Shown here: positions 43,906-55,800 of the stretch, in pieces
Layout of the letters: each line of letters begins with the position of its first letter
Position numbering within the stretch: position 1 is the first letter of the stretch
Notes under the pieces: generated by a model
What the model saw: the letters and a program-made list of their open reading frames with translations, nothing else
Told to the model about the DNA's origin: nothing
Database searches by the model: none
Source of the DNA: Turbatrix aceti
Taxonomy: Eukaryota; Nematoda; Chromadorea; Rhabditida; Panagrolaimidae
Reading direction: 5' to 3'
Assembly (NCBI GenBank): GCA_963969345.1
Contig: OZ017769.1
Coordinates: 8,125,725-8,189,724, forward strand
DNA: 64,000 nt
Made by a program: the position numbers and the translations under genes

Positions 43906-44460
43906 TTTGCTGCAATACGTGCAAGAACTCGAGTCGCCGGCGACTCGACTTTGTTGTCTGCACACCAGGTGCACCAGCAAGCCAGCCATGCATTCGCCTG
44001 TTCGTCGGCGTGCAGGACCAATTTTTTGTCCTGGGTCAACCGATAGTCGTTCTACCTGCACAGGTGAGAGTGGCGATGGATTATTGATGCGAAAGTATTT
44101 CTCTGAACGGCGTAAATTGGCGGATTTTAGTAAAGAAAGCGTTCAAAAAGCTAGAAAACCGCTTGACTCGCTCTTCGATCTGCGAATTTTAAAACTGCGA
44201 AAAAAAAAACTGTTTTTTTAAATTTTGAATTCGCGCGCGCGCATTTTCATAATCACGACGTGGACTGGTCCTACAGCGATCGTCCTAATGTGATCGCAAA
44301 CTTGAATACCCAACTTTTGTGATCATGATGATTTCCACACCTGTTTTTTTTTATCAAAACATAAACAGAGTTACAAAATTGAAAAAAAGGCAATTGCCAT
44401 GCAAAAAGTTGTAAATACAAAACGATGGAAAAAAACTGCTTCAAAACTATGAAAAACAGC
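43906..44460. other. Spacer upstream of the dioxygenase gene
   Basis: It holds the promoter of the dioxygenase gene and the 3' UTR of the next minus-strand gene. An open frame continues the dioxygenase exon to 44061, so translation could begin earlier. Nothing else is seen. Confidence 0.45.
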
Positions 44461-45327
44461 TCAGTTCTCCACGAAGCACGTCTTGTCATCGGACTCCCAG
44501 ACGTTGAACAGCGGGTGCTGCTTCTCGAACTTCTTGACCAAGGGCTTCGGCAGCATGCCGTCAAAGTGGACCCGAACGGTGACACCGTAGGCCTTGGCTT
44601 TCTAAATAAATATTTATAAAAAGTCAGAGCAACATCGACAATTATTTTCTTCCGGGAAACAAACCTCAGCGATGAAGCACAGAAAGTCGAGACTGACATG
44701 ATGGGTCGGGAGCGACTTGATGACGACGTTGCTAGAGGCGAAGACGTTTCGAGCTTTCATGATCTCCTTCGAAAACGAGACCATGAAAAACTGATCGTTT
44801 TCCTCGGCGATCATGGTCAGGTTGCGCACCTGCTTGAGGGCATTGGCAAAGTCTTCCACGGCATAACCCGACATCTTGGAGAGTCCACAGGTGATCGTCA
44901 GGTTCAGGATTCCCGGATGAAGGAAGCGAAAGCCGCCAACGTCGAGATGAATGCTCGCACTGATATATGTGGGCTTGACGCAGCGAAAAATAGCAGGGGG
45001 CAGGTAGTACAACGATGCGCTTCCGTGAACAATTTTCAGGCCCTTGGGCTCGAAAACGATATCCCAGGAAGAAGCATTAGCCGGATACTCACGGCAACGA
45101 CGGTCCCACTTCTGAAAAAAAAACTTTTGATAACAAAAAAAAATATTATGAAGCGAACAAACCACTTCAACTTCGCGGCCCTTCTTGGACCAGTCCACCT
45201 GAACCCAAAGAAAACTCGTGCGCACGTAGGGAAGAACGACGGATTCCGCGTACTCATCCCAGTTGTCGTTGTAGGTGGTTGACCGCGACCCACGAAGCGG
45301 GCTCGAAGGAACCAAACAGTCGGCCAT
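44461..45327 (-). CDS. Unknown protein, 250 aa
   Basis: Three exons (45327-45163, 45111-44665, 44601-44461) join in phase with short introns. No signal peptide or membrane span is evident. The visible order is an N-terminal part with SVVLPYVRTSFLWVQVDWSKK, a Trp/Cys segment (KWDRRCREYPANASSWDIVFE), a beta-rich middle (YISASIHLDVGGFRFLHPGILNLTITCG) and an alternating C-terminal half (VVIKSLPTHHVSLDFLCFIAEKAKAYGVTVRVHFDG). The final part resembles the repeat-like helices of nematode F-box-associated proteins only in general style; I do not claim that family. It sits alone in the centre of the inverted-repeat region. Confidence 0.7.
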
Positions 45328-45677
45328 TGTAAACGCGTTATCAGAAGTATTATAGTTAAGCAACGATTTGAAAAGGTAAAAAAAGAAAAAAATTTCAAAA
45401 AAGAAACAAAACAAGTGACTGAAAAAAGAAAACGACCAGAATGGAATGTTCGATTGCACAGTAATCATTTTCGTGCCAAAACACTTCTGCAAAGTGATCA
45501 AAACATTTTGAGAAAAAACAACAAGGGGATATAAATATTTTATCGTAAACCTATCATTTTTGAACGGTCAAAAAACATATAATTTTTTTCTGACCGCATT
45601 TTGTCGTGGATCAACTTTCGGTACTTTTTAGGAGAAATCGATTGAGACTACAATCATTATTTAAACTTTTACTGTTC

Positions 45678-45806
45678 GCGTATACGGTCGATGGCGCAGA
45701 AGGCAGGTCCATCCTGGGGTGCTACTTCCTCTGGGATACGATCAAATCGAGGCTGCGCGTGCTCCGAGACGCAATCAGCCATCCAGACAACCAGCCTGCG
45801 CTGTAG
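45678..45806 (+). pseudogene. Truncated copy of the dioxygenase C-terminus
   Basis: This encodes [20 protein letters not shown] and the remainder of the dioxygenase end, up to the same stop. It differs from the intact gene by a few codons (Val for Ala, Ala for Val). The similarity begins abruptly at the arm boundary, so it lacks exons 1-3 and all iron ligands. It is the end of the right inverted arm and cannot make an enzyme. The sequence upstream (45328-45677) holds no gene. Confidence 0.92.
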
Positions 45807-46229
45807 CACTCTAATTCTTTTCTTCGAACTGTTGCTTCGGGGCTTGATCACGAGTTGTTGCCAATAGAAGAAAAAAGTAAATATCGTTCTCAACTACCGT
45901 AAAACAGCAAAAAAACATGTAAAAGGGGAATAAAAAACAGTTGACGACTAAAAGTTAAAATAAACGCATCTTCAACAATACAATTTAAAATATTCTAAAT
46001 TGTATTGTCATTTTTTGGGCAATACAATTTTTACAATTGAAACCCAAAACGCCATACAAAAGTGTGTATCGAACGTGAATTGATTCACGGTGCCTCGTGA
46101 TTCCTGAGTCATCTAAATGCTACAGCCACGATGCCGGTAGCTGGTATTTATATGCTTCAGCGGAGGGCCATAACTTCAGTTTCCAACCCCCTCTACCGAG
46201 CGTCTTCAACCTCACTCATCGTTCCAACA

Positions 46230-46394
46230 ATGAAGCTGTTTTTCTGCTACCTTCTCATCTTGGTTTTCTTCATGTGTCTGGTCAACACCGTCACGGCGAA
46301 AAGCTGTGAAACCGATGCCGATTGCGATGATGATGATGATTGTCCAAACTATGCTGGGATGTGCTGGGATGGTGATTGCAAGTGTATATGGTGA
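46230..46394 (+). CDS. Small secreted cysteine-rich peptide, CS-alpha-beta-like (copy 2)
   Basis: This 54-aa frame has the same signal peptide as copy 1, with one change before the cleavage region (NTVTAKS). All six Cys are kept, but the second and third are now five residues apart (C-DDDDD-C) because of a GAT triplet run at about 46325-46340, so the C-x3-C spacing of the CS-alpha-beta fold is lost. Other changes replace most residues between Cys 3 and Cys 4 (PNYAGM). The fold may be altered or the copy may be diverging to a new role. The upstream 100 bases are almost the same as copy 1, so expression may be shared. Confidence 0.75.
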   Translation: MKLFFCYLLILVFFMCLVNTVTAKSCETDADCDDDDDCPNYAGMCWDGDCKCIW

Positions 46395-46855
46395 TTGCAA
46401 GTGCTGAAAATTTCTACTTTCTACACCCCGTAAAAATCAGACATGAAAATGGCCCGCCGAAGCCCGGCCCGTGACTTTTCCGTTGGCCCGGTATTTAATC
46501 AAGATGGTGGGTGCGTGTGTTCAGGATTGCGAAACTCCCATAGGAATTAGAAATAGGGGAATTATCCCATGGGAGTCCTCGGGTTACGTTTAAAAAAGTA
46601 CATGTTCATGCAAAAAATATATCCTAAAACGCACTTATTTTATTAATATAATAAAATCAACGATGAAAATAAAATCATTTCTCTAATTGGAAAAAAAGCA
46701 CGTCCATGCGTAAAATGACGGCAGTATTTTAGGCGGGATCGCGAATTTTCAAAATCCAAAATTTCCACGCATTTTTTTACAAAATGTTTTCAAAAATACG
46801 CAAGAACCCAAAAACCATGCTCAACAATCGAAATTTATTTAACTTAATCTATGAG
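46395..46855. other. Spacer with the outer right arm of the inverted repeat
   Basis: No gene is seen. It holds the end of the right arm, an imperfect hairpin around 46548-46594 (ACTCCCATAGG ... CCCATGGGAGT), the outer arm at 46766-46815 matching 41612-41662, and the 3' UTR of GCN1 on the minus strand. Confidence 0.65.
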
Positions 46856-49800
46856 TCAGAAAACAACAACAAACGACGTATTAATGGACTCGAGAGTTTG
46901 AGACTGATACGTAGCGAGCCGCTTCTGGAGGAACTTGGCGTTGATGTTGTCGAGCGCCGTGCGAGCGGCTCCTTCGAGTGTCTGCGCGTACTTTTCAAAG
47001 TGATCAGCGGACTTGCTGAGTGCAAAGACGTCGATGAGCGCGAGTTCGGAGGACAGCCTGACAGCCGAGTTCTTCTCCTGCGTGCCGTTTATGAGTGATG
47101 GCACGACGCCCTTCAGCACTCCCGGCTCGAAGAGTCCGGCTTCGGTCGCGATCACCGAGAAGGCATTTCCGACGAGGATTTTCACCTCGTTTGACGGGTT
47201 GTTTATGAGACGTGCGAGGGCGGAGACGAGCGGACTGTTCACTTCGGGGTAGGTTCTGAAAACCCGGGTAACCGGAGCAAACGAATAAATCCAACAAACC
47301 CGATGAGGAGGTAGACAGCCGAGACTATGGCTGACTGAACGGTGTCCCCGTCCGTCGACTGGAAAGCCTTGGTCAGCGCAGCGGTGATTTCGGCGGCGCC
47401 AATGCGATCAATTGTGTGTTCTCGCTGCTTCCACAAGCAGTACTCCAGCACGTACGCGTTTCCTGGGGCTTTGACGATGTCTAAAACATTCAAGAAAAAA
47501 AATTATAATAAAATCCACCCAAAAACAAATTTACCAGTAGCAACGTGAGGTCCGAGATTCTCTTTCGTGAGCACCAGTTGACCCAGGATGCCGGCAGCAC
47601 TCCGGGCAACGGCTGCGTTCGGCGACAACAGATGGGACGTAGCCATCGTTGAAATGTTGTCCAGAGTGCCCTCGGTGTAGGTTTTGTGCTTGAGTGGGAT
47701 CACCTCCCGAAGAGCAAGCAAACCGACTTCCCTGAAAATCAGTTTCGTCAAATTTTGCACTTTAAAAAAAATTTTTTTTTGTTTTCCATGTTTGTGAATG
47801 AACACAAAATTTGGAATGTACATAAATAGGATCTAAGTATTTCTACGCCAACTTGGTTAATTTTTGTAACAGTTTTTCTACACTTTTTCAAAAATTAGTT
47901 CACGCCAAGTAACGATTTTTTTCGTTTTTTTATTGTAAAAGCGTTTTTGCTTCCATTTTTTTTTCGTTTGAAAATTTCACGAACGAAACGTTCAACCCCC
48001 CTGAAAGTGACTTACAGAGTTTTCGGATCCTCAGAAGGACCAAACGTGGTGACAAGATCGTTGACAATGTCCTCGGATTTTACGTGGAGGCAGAGAGAAT
48101 GGCAGAAGCACGCTGCGAAGAGCGCCTTGAACGGCATGACGTTCTCGTATCGCAGCAATTTGACAAGCTCCGTCTGGATCTGTGGAATGAAGGGACGAAT
48201 GTTCGTTGGTACTTTTTCCAGCAGCGTTTTCAGGATCGACAGAGACGACTTTCGACACTCGATGAGCTGTCGATCACCGAGCGACCGAATCAGGGGGCCA
48301 GCGATGAAGATGGCATGCGTGCCAACGGCTGCAGCAGTCGCAAACCGGGTAAAATGCTCGACGACCACGATTGCTGTCGATTTTTCGTACGTTCCGCCGT
48401 TGAAGAGAGCTTCCTTGACGATTCTCTGGAACGCGCTGAACGCAGTCGGCTTCGTGAAGGCCAGGGGCTGAATTTGTGTCGCCACCGACGATGACGACGT
48501 ATTTCCATCGCCGCAGAGAGTGTCCGCGACGTATTCCAGCGAAGCTTTGATGATTCCCAGGTACTCTGTCACCTGTCGATGCTCGGCCGCCCGAACAACG
48601 ATGGTAACCGTATCTATCGCCTGTGACACGATTTCAACCGAGTCACTAGCGTAGAGCTTCACAGCGCTGCCGAGAATGGTTTCCAGGACGCCTTCTGTAT
48701 CCATGAGCGTTTTCATGGCCTTTTCCGTGTTGACCCACGTCTTGACAAGGGCAATACCGACCACGTTGTCGTGCTTGAGGGTCTGCTCGAAGAGTTGTCC
48801 GACGGCTGTGTGCATTGTTCCGGGCTCGGTGATGGCCATGAGCATGGGAAGACACTGCGCGACGAATTTCTCGGTCTCCTCGGCTGTCGATGGCTTGAAG
48901 GACAGAAGCGATGTCAGAAACTGCGGAAGATGCTTGTTGAGGGCTTCCGAGCCAGCAGCGGCCGCGATTCGGCAGAGACCCTGGGCGTTCACGGGTGGAC
49001 GCATGAGTTTCGGCAGGATTGGCGGGAGGAATGATTTTGGATTTTCCCCGGTCTGAAAAAAAACGTTTTCATAAAATCGGGGCAAACTTTCGTGTCGGAA
49101 GTTTTAGCTTAGGTCCGAAGCCAGCTCAGTAGTTTAGTTATTTTGTCGCAAAAAAATTGTTTTATGACGAAAAAAATAATTTTAAACTATTAAAAAAAAA
49201 CATTTTTGTTCATCGAACAACTTTTTTTGCGTAAAAAGTACAGAAAATTTCTTCCGAATTTTTTTTGCTCGATGGTAAATTTTAACTTACAACGATTTTT
49301 TAATTAAAAAAACAATTAAAAAATTGATTTATGCGAAAAAACACTACATTTTGTTTTTTTACTAGATTTTAGTTTTTAGGCCCAAAAAAATTATTTTAAA
49401 AGCAATCTCAAAAAACTTTTTGGGTAAAATCTTCGGGCAAAAAAAATTTTTTAAAAGCAAAAAAAAAATTTAGTAAGCCCAAACAATTTTTAAAAGCAAA
49501 CTGCCAGGAACTTACGATCATGCAGAGTGCATCGAGAGTGTCCTCATCGCCGGTCTCGGTGTACCTGTCGACCATCGGGAGAACAATTTCGTCAACAGCC
49601 GAAGGTCCGACGATTTGCATGAGCAGATTGAAGGGCGGCGCAGCTGCAGCGCGAACGACGCTTTCCCCGTCGGACAGGCAGCGATTCAGAATAATCGTAA
49701 TGGCGCCTGCATTCGTTGCGACTGTTTCTCGGCTGCAGTTTTGGATGACCTGGTTGAGAGCTTCGGCGACCCCGAGCCGGCATTCGACGGCTTCTGAGTC

Positions 49801-52800
49801 GAGGTTCGTCCTCAGGATGGGGAGCACGTTGGAGAGCAGTCGTTCGCCCATCTTCTTGACCACCTCGCCGAGACACCGGGCGGCCGTCTGCTGGCGTTCG
49901 CTCGAAGTCGACGCGAGACACTTGAGAAGCAGAGAGAAGAGCGTAGACATGACATCTCGCAGGATGCGAGGCGTGTTCGGCACGATGACCTTCCAGACGT
50001 GGTTGGCAGCCTGGCGGACGACGAGGGCCACGTCCTGGCGGCAGAGGTAGAGTCCCGAGAAGATGGAATCCCGGGTCTCGCGTCCGAGGTTCTCGAGGAT
50101 CGTCGCGTTGATTGCCTCGACGCCGAGGGTGTCGTCGTCGTTGGCAGTAGTCGACGTGCCCTTGCCGCTGACACCTGGAAAAAAAAGAAACAAATTTTAG
50201 ACCATAAAAATATTTAAAAAATGTGATAAGGGACATTTTCAAAATTTTATGATTCTTCACGAAATATAAAAAATATAAAATTTAGGATAACTATTTACCT
50301 TAAAAAATGCCAAAATTTTGCCATTTTAATCCGTTTTTATGCAATTTTCGGCATTTTTCAAGGTACCAAAAATTGCATAAAAATGCACCCTATTTTTATA
50401 TTTTTTTGTATTCTCCGTTAAAGATTACGTCGATAGAGATTTGGGAATGAATTAGTTTTTTTGGTTGAAACGCGTCAAAAAATCGTCAAAAGTGGAAAAA
50501 ATCGATTTCAGGCGATCGTAATTTGATAAATTTTGGGAAAAAAATTTCGCGATAAAAATTTCCAAAATGCCTTTGCCAAATCAAAAAACCAACCAGAAAT
50601 ATTGAAAAGATAATCGCCAATGAGTTGAACAGCAGCGTGCCGAATTCTCCACGACGAATCGAAGAGCGCGTCCTGGAACTTGGGCAGCAGCGTGTTCCGT
50701 GCCTGGGTCACGTACATCGTAATGAGCTGTTGACCGGCCTTGAGTGCCGTTGCGCGGACAATTTCGTTTTCGTCGGCGAGAGCAACGAGGAGAGGAGGAA
50801 CGATATCTGCCAGGAAATGAACGAAGCGATCCCGAAGAACCACTGGGAGATAGATGAAGAGCAGCAGGTAGCCGTCACGGATGTATGGACTGGTTTTGGG
50901 ATTCGAGGATATCTGGATGATCTCGGGCATCGAAGCATCGAGGTAGTGCTCTCCGAACGCGGCAATGACCTCGGCGAGACCCTGGGCGGCACCGGAGCGA
51001 TCGACGGCACTCGTATCGGAGACGAGGCATTTCTTGAGCCAGGGGACAAGATGGGCTGCTACCTGGTCGCGGATGTGTTCGTCGGAGCATCGGAGAACGG
51101 CTCCAAAGGCTCGTGCTGCGACGGTACGGACTTCAGGCACGGGATCGAGGAGGGCGGTTTTTAGGCCGGGGATGAGGGTTGACAGGTAGGGTTCCATGTC
51201 CTAAAAAACAAAAATTAACAAACGAATATTTTTTGTTGAATCTAAAATTTTTTTATTTATTTCGAAATGAAAATTTACTTCATTTTTTTAAATAATAATT
51301 TGCTTCTTTTTTTACGCTTTTTCAACATTTTTGGGGAAAAAGTTAATTTTTGAAAAAAAATGTTGAAAAGGAAAAAAAAAATTTATTTTCAAAAATAAAA
51401 AAAAATATAAGTAAAAAATGCTAAAACCCCGGTTGTTAAATTTACTCCAAAATGAAAATTTCTTTTATTTTTTTTGTTTTTTTCAGCATTTTTGAAAAAA
51501 AGTTAAAAATTGTTGTTTAATTTATAAAAAAAATATTTATTTCATTTCGTTTTTTCAATTGACTTCATTTTTTTGCTCTGTTGCAGCATTTTTAGAAAAA
51601 AATCGCTTATTAGCGGGTTTTTGATACTCTGACAAATTTTTCGGCAAAAATGTTCGTTAAAATCAATCAAAATGGTAAAATCAAAGGTATCAAATTTTTT
51701 CTTATTTCAAAAATTTTTTTCTTGGCAAAACAAACCTTTCGATCGGTGAGCGAGTAGATATTGGCGACAATCTGCGCTCCCATCTGGCGTCCTTCCGCGT
51801 TCCTCTCGTTGAACGCGCGATGAATCAACGGCATAATCAGTGCCAGCGAGGGCGGATCCATATAGTGGATGAATCTCGTGTTCACAACCGTCGACAGCCC
51901 AGTTCGGGTCTTGTTAACCGGATCGACGAGTCCAGCAATGAGATGGGGTGCGATCGACATGATTTCGGGATTTCTGATGACTCCGGCAATTTCGTTGAAC
52001 GCATCGATGCCTGCTTTCTGGACGTGGTGGTGGGAGTCGGTCAGGAGCTGGACGAGTTGTGGCACAACTTTCGGCAGCGAAGACGAGAGCTGGCGTGGCG
52101 CGCACTTCGAAACCGCGCCGAGGAGCCCGGCACAAGCACACTTCGTTCGAGCGTTGTCGACGGCCGTGGATTTGAGAATGAGTGGAACGACGAGTTTGGC
52201 ACCGTACTTGGAGAGCGCCGCCATCATGGACTGACCGGCGGCGGCTGAGGCCTTGCGAACGTGTGCGGACGAGTCGCCGTAGCACATGAGCAGCGAAGGC
52301 AGGAAGTGGGGGATGAAGGGCTCAGACGACGTCCCGAGGATGGTAAAGAGCATCTCGATGATCAGAAGGGCACTTTCACGGTGCGTTTCGTTGCCTTTTG
52401 CCTAAAAAATTCAATTTTGAAGAAAACTGGCTCCATATCACGGTCAGGGAACAAATTAGATTTTTTTTCTTTTCGTGTTCGTTTGCAAACAGATTTTTTA
52501 AAAATTTGAAAAAGATTTTTTTTTTTAATTTTTTTGTCCGCAAACAGAGTAAAATTTTCCGAACAGATAAAACGAACAAAATTTTGGAATCAAATTTTGA
52601 TATGATTTGAAAATTGATCATTTTCAACAAAAAAATGGCAAATAACATTCATAAAATTTGCCCGGAAAAAGTATCGAAAGACTATTTATTATCCAAAATG
52701 AAAAAACGTAAATTATCCAATTTTTCGTTCTTCCAATCGAACAAACAAAATTTCAAATTTCGTAAAATTGATAAAAAAAAACTGTTCGAAAAATGTTCGC

Positions 52801-55800
52801 GTTCGTTTGTTCGATTTTTCCAACAATTTTTTAAAATTATTCGTGTTCGTTTAACAAAAAAACGAAAACAAACCTTGAAAAGACTGTCAATCTTCTTCAA
52901 CAAGTCCAGATCGATGACAACATACGGCCGGAGGCCAGCAATGATCGCCGCAATACCGTAAGCCGCACCCCGACGTTCACCGTAACTCTTCGACACCTCC
53001 ATGACGCCGATGAGGCTGTTGACAGCTTCGACGGCTGAATCTTCAATCAGAGGCACGAGTCGAGGCAGACAACTCGCGACCGACTTCTGAACCAGCTCAG
53101 AAGGCGTCGAGAGGACCACGATGAGGCGTTGGAAGATGTGAAGCACCTTCGCGCTGTCGTCTCCGAGGTACTGTCCCAGCGTTCCGAGCAGGACAACGAG
53201 ACCGAGTCTGACGTCGTCGCCTTCGATGGTTTCGGGTGTTTTTTCGAGTTTGTCTTCGAGATACGGCAGCAGGGTTTGGATGATTTCCCGGCCGTGGTTT
53301 CGGATGATATTGGATCCGGCGTTGCGGAGCATCGTGTGACAGTGCGCGTCTCGGTCGTCAAATCGCTCTGAGATTTGTTCGATGAAGTTTTCGGCTTGAT
53401 TTCGAACAATGCAGTCGGACAAGCGGAAGAGGGCCTTGCCAGCGCCCAGACGCTCGGTTACAGGATCTCGGCCGGCTTGGATGACTCGTCCGACGTCGTC
53501 TTTCACTGCCGGGATGAACTAAAAATTTTTATTAAAAAAATAAATTTATAAAAAATTAGGTTGCTCCACCCGAAAATCGTTTTTTGCCATTTTGTACGAT
53601 TTTTGGAACACTATACAGCGTTTCCAAAGTCAGTGTATTGACGTAATTTTTAATGGAGTCCAAAAAAATATAAAAATGTAGGGTACCACCTTAAAAAGTA
53701 CCGAAAATCGCATTAAATGATAATAATAAAAATATTTATTTTGGCAAATTTTTTTTTCATTTTACCGTAAAAATTTTCCAAATTTCGTAAAAGCTAAATT
53801 TTGACAAAATTTCGTGTTAAATTTCAAAATAACCCCCCCAAACCAACCTGTCGCCACTGATCGTAAATTCCAAAAATCTTTCCAGCGTAATCCGGAACTT
53901 TCTCAGGAAACAGTACTCCCAGCTCCCTCACAGCCTCGGCGGCTTCATTCTGCACAAATTCCTGGGTAAAGCTCACGGCTTCCCAAACCGAAGCTTCAAG
54001 CGCAACAGTTTCGTGGAGCCGCAGCAGTTGCCAGAGTCCGCCGGCAGCGTTGCTCGTCTTCGTATCAACGTCGAAGCGTGCGAGGAAGAGCGCCCCGGCG
54101 ACCGTTGTTTTGAATTCTTCGTCGGCCGCAATCTGCTTCAGGAGGTAGTTGTCCGCAGACGTCAGCCACTCGAGTGCCCTCAGCCGGATGATCTCGTTCG
54201 GCACCTTCAGGACACCGATGAGCGAGACAAAGAACTCCTTTGCCGCGGTCTGGGGCTCTTCAACGTCGCGCAGAAGCAGGCAATACGCCGAAATCGTCTG
54301 GCGTAGATCTTCGTAGACGTCCGCGTAGGGATCTGCGACGATTTGTTGCAAAATGAAGCGGTGAAGACGGGAAATTGGGGACATGACTACGTCGCTTGCC
54401 TAAAAACAAAAAAAATATTTGGGCGAACGTTCGCAAACAGTTTTTTTAAAATTTATTTGTTCGCGAACAGATAAATTTTCCGAACAGATAAAACGAAACA
54501 AAATTTGGTAAATTTAGGGTAACGGTGCAAAAAATTATGCACTTTGACAAAAAAAATTAAAAAATAGCATTTATCAAATTTCAGCCGAAAAAAATGTTAT
54601 CTAGAACGAAAAAAACGTGGAGAACCCGATTTTTGGTTTTTTTACTGGGGGAAAAGAAATTTTGCACAATCCATAAAAAAAATTTAAAAATTAAAATAGG
54701 AAGGAAATTTTAGAGTTTCTTCGATTTTTTACACTTTTTTCATAAAATATTTTTTTACATTCCTGAAAACAAAATTTAAAAAAGTGCTAGTTTTTTTTTG
54801 CAAACAAAGTTAAATTTTCCGAACAGATAAAAAAGATGTTATTTGACAATAAAAAATGGCAAAGAAACATTTGTCAAATTTTGTCAGAAAAATGTGTAAG
54901 AAAACGTTCGCAAATAAAAAAACCGTCTGTTCGCCCCTCCCTGATCCAAAAAAAACTCACCGATAGAAAATGACTATTAACAGCAGACCGGATAAAGTGC
55001 GTAACCTTCAGCTTGAATTCTTGGGGGTACTGACTCGGCAGCACCTTTTCGATCACGGGAATCAGGAACGACAACTTCCAGACCGAAATCGTGTCCTGCC
55101 AGTGGTCGTCTTCAAAAGCCTCCTCGCCGAGAGGGACATCAATGATGATACAAAGCGCGGTGAGTGACTTGAAAACCCGCGTCAACTGATCCACCAGGCT
55201 CTCCGGCCACTGAGCATCAGCGTATCCAATGGCCCCGAGGACACGCAGCGCCGCAGTTCCGACCAACGCACCCAGGCAGTCGGTGGAGGGCTCGAAGAAG
55301 GCATCCGAGAAGGCGAGGAAGGTAAGAGCTGCCTCGCGGGAGACGAGATGCGACTGGAGCAGCGGAACGACGATGTCGTAGAGCACGCTGACGTACGTGC
55401 ACGCGCCTTGGGGGTTGTAGCGAGCGGCTTCGGCGATCACGGTCAGCAGGGGCTCTGCGGCGTCGTAGAGGACGCGGAGTCGGGCACGGGTCTCGGATTC
55501 TTTGCGGAGCTCTGCGTTGGCGGCCTTTTTCTGGCGATCGGTGAGTTTTCCTTCGCGTCGGTTTTTTTCGGCCAACTCTTTTCGGAGCTAAAAAAAAGAT
55601 GCAAAAATTCGGTTTTCATTAAACAACTAAATTAGGCTGGTTTTTTGCAAAAATCCGCCATGGCTGAGAATTTTAGATCGGCCGGAAAAATCGGAAAAAA
55701 TTCAACGGACTTTTTTTTCAAATAAATGTAAGATTTTCAGAATTTTCAGATGTTTTTGCGTCCGATTCATAATTTTTTTCTTTGTAAATAATTATTTTGC

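Larger units (their letters stand above)
45678..46433 (-). repeat. Inner right arm of the ~745-bp inverted repeat
   Basis: Reverse-complement match to 41882-42624. It starts at the truncated dioxygenase copy and ends just after the second peptide gene at CTACACCCCGTAAA. A short local duplication of GGTGATTGCAAGTG near 46370-46402 is unique to this arm. Confidence 0.9.
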
